Notes under the pieces: generated by a model | Databases searched by the model: none | What the model was told of the DNA's origin: nothing | Seen by the model: the letters and a program-made list of their open reading frames with translations, nothing else | Assembly (NCBI GenBank): GCA_033085395.1 | Contig: JANQBS010000139.1 | Span: forward strand, 1-64,000 | DNA from: Xanthoparmelia taractica | Taxonomy: Eukaryota; Ascomycota; Lecanoromycetes; Lecanorales; Parmeliaceae | DNA length: 64,000 nucleotides | Direction of reading: 5' to 3' | Program-made: the position numbers and the translations under genes | In this document: positions 56,295 through 64,000 of the stretch, piece after piece | How positions within the stretch are numbered: position 1 is the stretch's first letter | Layout: every line of letters begins with the position of its first letter

Positions 56295-58160
56295 CCTTCA
56301 TGGCTGTCGTTGGTGTGAACCTTCAGAGCCGATGAGCATATACCGCAGAAGAGATTCAGTCCACTGTTTGCGTCAGTAATCCTAGCATATGGTTGGAGAT
56401 AGGACTCTCACCAAGATAGCAGCAACTGTCCCACGCTGCACTGGGTATATATATATATAAGTGCTAGGTAGCGCTTATATATAAGCATAGAGTTATTTAT
56501 TAGCAAGCTGAGGTGAGGATAGGCTGCTGTAAGAGGAGGGTTGGGTGTTATTGGAAGAAGTAGAGGGTAGGGTGGCTGTTAGGCGAAGCTTGCACAGTGG
56601 AACCCTAGGCCGAGGAAGGTCGAAACTGTTGAACAAGAACGTCAATAAGCAGGAAGCTTTCCTTGGGTGCTCGTCATGGTAGCCAAGTTCCTTGTCGCCA
56701 AAACGTGGGAGGCTCAATATCTCTACCACAGTCATGCTCGGCTCGAGACCACAATAGAAGAGCTCCCTAACACCTTGGAGCTGTTAGCAGAAGACTGCGA
56801 GACTTTGCAAATACCTTTTTGCTCACAGGTGTCGTGTGCATTTCATCCAGCTCAAACCTGCTTGCAAGAGGTAGGCATGTTCAAGCTCTGAAGAGGGGTA
56901 TGAGAAGCTATGCGGTACCTTCAGCTTGAAGGTCAAGAAGTAATAAACATTGTGGCCTCGAAGGTTGATGAGGAGTGGGGAGGAGTAAAGAAGTAGAGGA
57001 GGAGGAAGTCCAATATATAGGATCCGGTGAACCTCGCCAAGATTACTTGTGTCATTCACCAACCAATCACGCCCCAGCCCCCTTGACCAGTATATCACTC
57101 ATAGCACTAAGTACATGTCTTAGGAGTGTCACTATGGAGATCTACAGTGCGGGTCCTATTCCCTTTGGCTAGAAGAAGCGTGAAGTGAGCCTCTGGTCGC
57201 CGGATCTGGTATAGACTGGGGCACAGTCAAGGAACGCTATCGAGGCTTTTTGTGACTCCTTCACAAGCCAGTGAAGTGTCAAGTGTATAACAAGCTGCTG
57301 CTTCACCTATCTACCTGATTGGTCCCCTAGGTGGCACAGGATCAAAGCACAACCGCTAGTGCTATTGACACACTTCCTTTCTATACGGTGAAGAGGACGC
57401 TTAACTGCCTAGTACGCCTTCATTTCCTTCATTCACTAAATCGAGAGTGTTCCCCTTCGCTAGAATCACAAGATCATGTGGCCGGAGCTAAGGGGAAAGC
57501 CCCTCTATCACTCATTCTTTGGAGTGACTCATTGGATCCTCCTGCTCCCCTGCTAGTCCATCCACTGGGACGTGTAGACTCGCAGCAGGGGTCTAAGTGA
57601 TGCTGGAAGCTTAGGTTGGACCGTGTGAAGTGTTGGGTCAAGAGCTAGATATCGCTTCACTGACCAAATCCCGAGGAGAGCGGTAGAGGCCCTGATTGGT
57701 ATAGAGGGAACGCAGGGGATCCGCGGCTTCACAATGGTCTCTTCGACTCTAGTGAAGAATACTCCTGATACTTGGATGTCGCTTCACTCGTCGACGGAAC
57801 GTGGCTTAGGGCTCGATAGATGTAGGTTCGATAAGGAGGATAGATCGTCTTTAGAGTTTGTGCAGATAGCGCCGAGAATGGATTGCTGTTCAACCCTTCC
57901 GTGCAGCTAGTTAGAGAGGTTAGCCTCATTCAATGCAAGCTAAGCCTCGTCGGTCCACTACTGGCTCGGTAGCGAGGCTTACGAAGAGCCATCACTCCGT
58001 CCTTTTGGCCATGTTGGACAAGCACTGTGTGGATCTTCGCTGCACATTGGGCCGGTACGCGATCAAGAAGAGAAGTAATTTAAGCCTTCATTCTAGCACT
58101 CAAGGAATGATGGATAAATACACTCACCTCGTAACTAGACCTAGCTAACTCAGAGTAAAC

Positions 58161-58337
58161 TGTCAGAGCATTTCAACAGGACAGTGGTTTCGAGACGCAG
58201 ACACGGAGTAGTACAGGATAACGTTGCGGGATTACAGCCGAAAGAAACCGATAACTCCTTGCTTGCGGTCTGAGCCTAACAAGGGGCGTTCTTCGCACAA
58301 CCTCCCTTTCCACTCGATCAACTTGATATCTATAACA
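58161..58337 (-). mobile_element. Candidate solo LTR
   Basis: Read on the minus strand the 177-bp segment starts TGTTATAGATATCAAGTTG and ends GCTCTGACA, the TG...CA ends of an LTR. Its interior, AGGTTGTGCGAAGAACGCCC, recalls fungal Copia-type LTRs from memory. I find no 5-bp target duplication (TAAAC left, AGGTG right) and no adjacent internal domain, so this rests on termini only. Confidence 0.3.
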
Positions 58338-59070
58338 AGGTGGCCGTAGATACGCTCTATTGATCATTCTCACAGCTCCGCAAAGTTATACGATACAGGG
58401 AGAGAGACTCGAGTTGTTGGAGACCCCTAAGCAAAAGGCAGCCTTGTAAAGGTTAGCATGGAACAGGATGTGGGGGGTTTGAACTCTGCATGAGTCTCAT
58501 CGTTGAGTCAATCTCCTTGCGGCCTGGAGTTATCTGCTTTGAGTTGCGTTTCCAGTATTCTACCCAGTTGGCTAAGCAGTGCTGTCGATAAAGGCCTTTT
58601 AGAACCCCTCCCCAGGTATTCCTTAACTCCTCTTCCACGTGACCCACCGCACCTTCGTTCGGAGTACCCAGCAATTACTCTTCCATAGCCTACACTGGCC
58701 GTCCCTCGGTCGCGGGATCCTCAGAGCTCATCAGGGATTGCAGGAGTTCGTTAACATACGGGTCAACTAGAACAGACCTCCTGGGTTACCGACAGGCATC
58801 CATTTACATATTTAAGTTCATTCAGAGCATTGCGAGCTTCGCCCACGGCTCAATAAGATTCAAAGACACAGAGCTGCCGCAGTCAGTATTGAGAGTGCCT
58901 GCAGATGGCTCTCCAGCTGTTGGTCGTCACCGCTTGCCAGGATCTCATACAGGTATATAAAAACGGTTTATACTCTGGATCCGAACCATTTCACTAGTGG
59001 ATAACGACTCGCTATGATGCTGCAAGAGTATCTTGCTAAGAATGAGAAGTGCCACCTGAAAGATCCTTAG

Positions 59071-59335
59071 AAGATATGACCTTGTTCTGTGGTAGAAGGC
59101 AAGCTAGTGCACATCCTTTTCCGTTTGGCTTACGGATGTTGTCTACTGCCGGATCCTTACAAGACATGGTCCTGGTCTATGGCACCGGGCAAGCCGGTGC
59201 ACACCATTTTCCGGTTGGCTTACTATGGCGTCTACTACCTTGTCCTTAGCAGTCATGATTCTGATTCATGGCGAAGGGTAAGCCGGTGCACATCTTTTTC
59301 CGGCCAGTTTACTATTACCGGCTGTGTCCTTGTCT
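59071..59335. repeat. 89-bp tandem repeat, three units
   Basis: Units at about 59071-59160, 59161-59249 and 59250-59335 share GACATGGTCCTGGTCTATGG-, GGCAAGCCGGTGCACA-, TTTTCCGGTTGGCTTACTA- and CTACTACCTTGTCCTTA-like words. Two units fall in one short plus-strand frame ending at 59249. Divergence between units is mainly transitions. Confidence 0.7.
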
Positions 59336-62021
59336 TTTGATGTCGCCATTTGTGCATCTGAACTAACTTAATGTTTAGTCTTCGCCGTCCAGAATGAGTT
59401 ATTCTAGGCTGCTTTCCACTCGAAAAATAGGGTCGATTGCGAGGTTTGGGTATTTGACTTTGATCCAGGAACCTGTGAGACTATACTAGGGAGATGTTAC
59501 GGTGCTATCTGGGTCGAACGGTCTTTCCAACATGGCATGGAAAGAAACAGGGGGTGGCTTCTATGGGACAAGAAGTCCGAAGCCCTGGGTCTTTTTACTG
59601 AGGTCAGGTCTCAACAACAATGCGCCCAAGAAAAGCTGGAACACACGACAGGTTGGTAGGCATGTCAAATATTTGGAGGACAGGAGGGTGCTTTACAGCC
59701 AAGAGGTATTGATGAAAATATCTCCATGCTTCGAAAACCAAGCCTCCTGGTTTGCAAGAAAAAGCTACGAGGGTGATACGCAGCTGGTTCGAATGCAAAG
59801 GACTATGCGTACTGGACGGCCTTCTTACTGTTCTGGTCTCGATATCATCGGATGTCTTGGGCTTATTTCAAGTAACTAGTCTGTTGAGTCCTTGGGGGAT
59901 ATGGAGAGTCTATGCAGCAATACTGACTGGGTCTAAGACGCAGATAATAAAAAGCCTAGGGAGAGCGAAATACGAGATCTCGACCGGAACCCTCAAGACT
60001 TATTACCTCCCCGTCCTCCTCCACCTCTTCGTCCTGCTCGTCCTGCTCGTTCTACTCGTCCTCTTGATATTCCTGGGCTTTCTGTCCCTCTACGTCGTCA
60101 TCCTCCTCCCGCTGCTACTACTACCCTCTTTGCCTCTAGCAGTTCCCGCCAATTCGGTTCTCGACAGGATTTGTTGCACAGATGTTTTAATATCCGTTCG
60201 AGGTTCCCCTTTGTTCCGCGGTCATCTCTCTTCCGTTTACCATGTTTAAAAGAGGCTTCGACTCAGGAACTGGAGCAAAGTCCTCATGACCTCTGCTGCA
60301 TGGCAATACTCCTAAGAGCCGGGACAGCTGAAAAGTTCACCAGCATATGGTGCCCCTCAAAAACGTCTGCTGTCTTTGGTCGCTTAGAGCTGTCTAAGCT
60401 AAGTGCTTCCCACCACATGCCAGCTGCAGTGAGACCGAACTGCTGTCTAATAAGCGGAGCGAAGAAACATCAATCTTACCCAAGAGCTTTGCGCAACGAC
60501 GGGGGAATTAGTCGAAGTACTTTGTTTGAAGGCTTAGACTGCACCAGTTACACGGTTTGAGTATTGACGCTGCACCTAACCACTTCAAATGTAAAAGCCA
60601 CCTATCGAATATCAATGAGAGTGGTATTGGTGCAATTCGATATCTGCATGTCAAGTCTTTGCCTGGCGAGGCCTACAAGGCCCTGTCTAGTACTGTTGTT
60701 AGCTGTTTCACAGTCTATGGAGTAGGATAGCCGTACTCCACCTCAATCACCGAGCTCCTTTTCGACTGCTTCCAGCGATATATCCAGATCCTCTAGGCCG
60801 AATCGATTAAGCAAAATAAACAGCCTCGGTCACTCTTTAGCCGCGATTGTGAAGGCTCTCAGGAACATGGTATTTGTGACCGATGGTGGGTTTTCAAGTA
60901 GGAGAAAAGACTCGTTCCATCTCGGAAGACACTGCTCGTTATTAGATACCGATGCTCAAACGTAATGTTGGTAGGAACTGCTTTCGTCAGATTGTCTTGG
61001 TCCACCAATCCAGAGTTTAGATTTGCCGATACTTACTAAGTAAACCCTCCACCAATCATAACCACAGCGTCCTCCCCTCAAATCTGCTACTACTGTATTA
61101 CCTATCGCCAATGATAACAGATAGTCTAGCTGGCTTTGATCTCACAACTACACAGACTACCATCGGATAGACCACAAAGTGCACCTTCATCGGTTAGATA
61201 TCATCACAGTGAAAGACTTGAATTAGTGAGTCTCCTGTAATGACCTCGGGAGTCTCATGGCGGGGTTGATGAACGTCAGCGAGCTCAGTATGGATGGTCT
61301 GCACACCAGCAGATGGTCATCTAGCTATCCATCCGTCCATCCATTCACCCGTCTATGCGCATATAGGCTGCAACAGTAAGTGGCTGTAAGCTGGGCCTTT
61401 TGCAAAGACTGATTTAGGTACAGAAACATTACCGCTTGGGGAGCACCGTCACCTCCAAGGCTCGCGGCCTTCTTACGATAAGCCTGCTTCACATACCATT
61501 AAGGCCTTACGCTCCCTGCCGTTATCAGCATCAGATTACTTGCAGAGAGCACAAACGAGCTATACTCGTCCCCTCTTCCACCGAGATTTTGAATTCCATT
61601 GGATTTATGATGCCAGCTAGGGTCACAACATTTGAAAAGTCTGCTAGGCTCGCGGCTATCATACTTCGAAGCACGGCGGACCATAGACGAATGTATGCTG
61701 ATCGGATAATCTCTAAAGCACAAAGTGAATGGAGCACACGGCCGGAGCACACAGCCAGAGTAAACGGTCCCCAGATCACACGGCTAGCCGCCCACGCAAA
61801 TCGAGGTGGCACTCTAAGAATACTCCTCAGCCGACGGGAATCGCGTTGACCCACTGCATCACAGCATCGAACGAATCGGATTAACATGCCCCAAGGTACT
61901 TCAACAGCCTACACCTCGTTGGCACCAGTGACCTTCGCACTTTCAGCGCTATCCTCGTCAAGATCATCCTTCCTCCTTTGTGCGAGAATATTCTCCGCGG
62001 CTTAAGAGGCTTTTCAGCGCC

Positions 62022-63103
62022 AACATTAGAACATGTTTGTCTAGGCCTACTGGCTCTGGCGTTGAGAACGCCAGGCGATTACGATGCTGTGCCCATGATC
62101 CTGCAGTTCGAAAATGAGAACACCAGTTCGAAAATGAGAACACCAGTCAACAGCTCGACGGTTGGTAAAGTACTTACTTAGTGCACTGTTGCCAGCCGTG
62201 CGTGTTTTTTCTACATCCACGAACAGACGCCTTCAGGTTATGATAATCGATTCGATCAGGTCCTTGACGGATATCTTTCGAATACATAAACACGTCAGAT
62301 GGGGTCTCAACGCATTTTCTACACGAAAGACCTAAATAACGACGGCAAAGGCAAATCAGACCCCTCTCATACTCATCAGGATCTCTCTACCCTCACGGGT
62401 TGGTGACTCTCTTCTATATTGAAAGCCCACCTCCGATCCGAATCATGCACACGACCTCCTCTCCTGGAAAAGACCAGACAAGAGCGCTAAAGAGCTTGGG
62501 ATTAGACCTTTTGCTGGCCAAGTCAGTGTGTAGCAAAGGCAAATACCACATACATAGCTACCGATGTGCGTGAAGGCTTCAAACCGAAATTAGAAGATGC
62601 CTGTCAGAGCCTGCTAGCTCTGGCATTGAGAACGCACAATCACCCGGACGAACATGATGCTGTGCCCATTATCTCTGAAAATCGAGTATGAGAACACTAG
62701 TCAACATTTCGACAGTTGATGAAGGGTTCATTTGGTGGACTATTGCGAGCCTTGCTTGCGTCTGCAACATGAAAGAACGAACGAACTACAGGGCTATGAT
62801 GGTTGATCCGATCACGACCTTGACGAATGGTCTACATTTACTAAGACAGGTTTAAAAGACCAATAACGATGGCGGTGAAGGCCAACTCCCCTTCTCGAAG
62901 CCGTCAAGATCCCTCTATCACTGCTAGTTAGTGACTCTCTACTAGATAAGACCACGTGAAGTCCGGTCAGAATCATGCGTACAAAGCTCTCTATGAAGGA
63001 AGACTAGAAAAAAGAGCTGTTGTGCTTGAGATAATCCCTTTAACAGGGGCGTCAGCGAACAGCAAGGCATTATACCACCTAGTTGGCTATCAACATGCGT
63101 GCA
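62022..63103. repeat. Abutting direct duplication of about 0.52-0.55 kb
   Basis: Copy 1 is 62022-62575 and copy 2 is 62587-63103. They share, in order, CTGGCTCTGGCGTTGAGAAC / CTAGCTCTGGCATTGAGAAC, GATGCTGTGCCCAT, GAGAACACCAGTCAACA / GAGAACACTAGTCAACA, CGATCAGGTCCTTGACG / CGATCACGACCTTGACG, TAACGACGGC / TAACGATGGC, AGGATCTCTCTA / AAGATCCCTCTA, GGTGACTCTCT / AGTGACTCTCT and GAATCATGC. No frame is kept in both copies, so this looks like a non-coding or dead repeated unit. Copy 1 also has an internal 20-bp repeat, AGTTCGAAAATGAGAACACC, at about 62105-62145. Confidence 0.7.
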
Positions 63104-64000
63104 GATCTCAGGTAGTCGCCATCCCGGAGAATGGGTTATATCCCTTCCAGTTTGAACACGCTGTCTCTACCTGGTACACGCTACTGCTCCCTCTATCCCT
63201 TACTCTACGGTATAAAAGAAAAAACCAACTGCCAGAGCAAGTGAAAAAAACAGGCACGACACGCTCACTCGGTAGATATTAAAAGCGAATGACAATATCA
63301 AAGAGCGAACACAGGATGACATGCGGCAGGTTGTAACGCTATCAGGCTGGCAGCAAAAGACTATTCCATCTACATATATACTCGAGACAATATCACCGTA
63401 TGTATCCAAGGACCCCACATGACCGCAAGACCACGTGGAACCTAATAGCTCCACTTTGGCCTGTATGGCTCGAGGCACGCTCCGCCAAAAAAGAACCTAC
63501 ATCGACCCACCTAACAGCTGTGAGGCCACGGTCGTAGTCAATGCTGATACTCTATGTTCCAACTCGGAAATCCTGCAGAAGTAACGGCATAGCGAAGTTC
63601 TCTGCTCCCTTTTTGTGGAACGGTATTTGGCTCGCTGTTTTGGTGCAATATGATATGAAAGGGCGAATTGGCTACGACGAGAGGAAGGGGTTTGGAGCGA
63701 AGTATGTAATTGATCCTTGTTGAAATTGTGGGCAGGTGCAATGTTCGGGTACTCGTTAACGTACGCTTCACGAAGTAGTTTACTGCAAGTATGGAATAGT
63801 ATATCAAAGCAGTTGTTGAAGCGGAAAGATAGCACATGAATGGACAGAACTGAGTCGGGGCTAGAATGTATTGCGTGAACACTCCATAATTATCATAAAA
63901 GTCCAAAAGTGTCTGAACCCATCTTGTACGCGCTTTCTCCGTGGAGTTGCCAAGTGTTCTAGACGTAGGATACTTCTATCTTGAAAAGCTGCTTTTCCAT

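Larger units (their letters stand above)
56295..64000. other. Gene-poor, repeat-scarred terminal region
   Basis: 7.7 kb without a gene I can support. The longest frames (59502-59879 plus, 125 codons; 59752-60249 plus, 165 codons with a Leu/Val run from a GAG/GAC-rich opposite strand) lack family signals or splicing logic. It contains a possible solo LTR, an 89-bp tandem repeat and a duplication of about 0.5 kb, all listed. Composition is ordinary, not RIP-like AT-rich. Confidence 0.55.

Noticed and set aside
59752..60249. 165-codon ORF with a strongly hydrophobic Leu/Val segment
   Set aside because: The hydrophobic run arises from CTC/GTC codons opposite a GAG/GAC-rich strand; no start context, family or splicing support.
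1..64000. tRNA or rRNA genes
   Set aside because: A scan by eye for T-arm consensus words and rRNA landmarks gave no convincing candidate; a dedicated search (tRNAscan-SE, Infernal) would be needed to exclude them.

Overview
The window is a piece of a filamentous ascomycete (Pezizomycotina) chromosome. Protein genes carry short GT-AG introns (mostly 45-60 bp, a few up to about 165 bp) with CTRAY-type branch sites. Core genes are separated by several hundred bases. A strongly AT-rich block shows the dinucleotide bias of repeat-induced point mutation (RIP): TA is very common, CA/TG scarce, CG retained. I cannot fix the genus from sequence alone.

Layout. 1-5280 is an AT-rich, RIP-degraded transposon block. 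It holds a dead hAT transposase, interrupted by a 276-bp hAT-type MITE, and a second full MITE copy in the opposite orientation with its own 8-bp target duplication. 5.9-20.4 kb holds a medium-chain oxidoreductase with a one-base frameshift, a DUF89/ARMT1-type metal phosphatase, a 650-residue unknown protein, a small PY-motif protein, alpha-actinin and a 196-residue unknown. 20.4-27.4 kb is a gene-poor, purine/pyrimidine-tract-rich stretch with three diverged copies of a unit of roughly 450 bp. 27.4-46.4 kb is a dense core block: a CRIB-motif protein, CTR9 (Paf1 complex), a membrane acyltransferase, a mitochondrial NAD(H) kinase of the POS5 type, the PAK kinase CLA4 and a TauD-family dioxygenase.

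46.4-64 kb is an accessory, decaying region. It contains a tandem array of a small zinc-finger gene (one intact short ORF, the rest broken), two SAP-domain paralogues, remnants resembling a C5 DNA methyltransferase and a protein kinase, a possible solo LTR, three tandem 89-bp repeats, and an abutting duplication of about 0.5 kb at 62-63.1 kb. From 56.3 kb to the end I see no gene I can support.

Shared themes: two genes carry CRIB motifs (CLA4 and the 27.4-kb gene) and would read out Cdc42/Rac GTPase in polarity, and alpha-actinin acts in the actin ring. The other core genes are unrelated housekeeping functions. Exon models were built by hand from splice signals, reading-frame continuity and remembered family motifs; no database search was possible. 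Where models matter, exon limits are given and each listed CDS sums to a multiple of three, except the frameshifted oxidoreductase.
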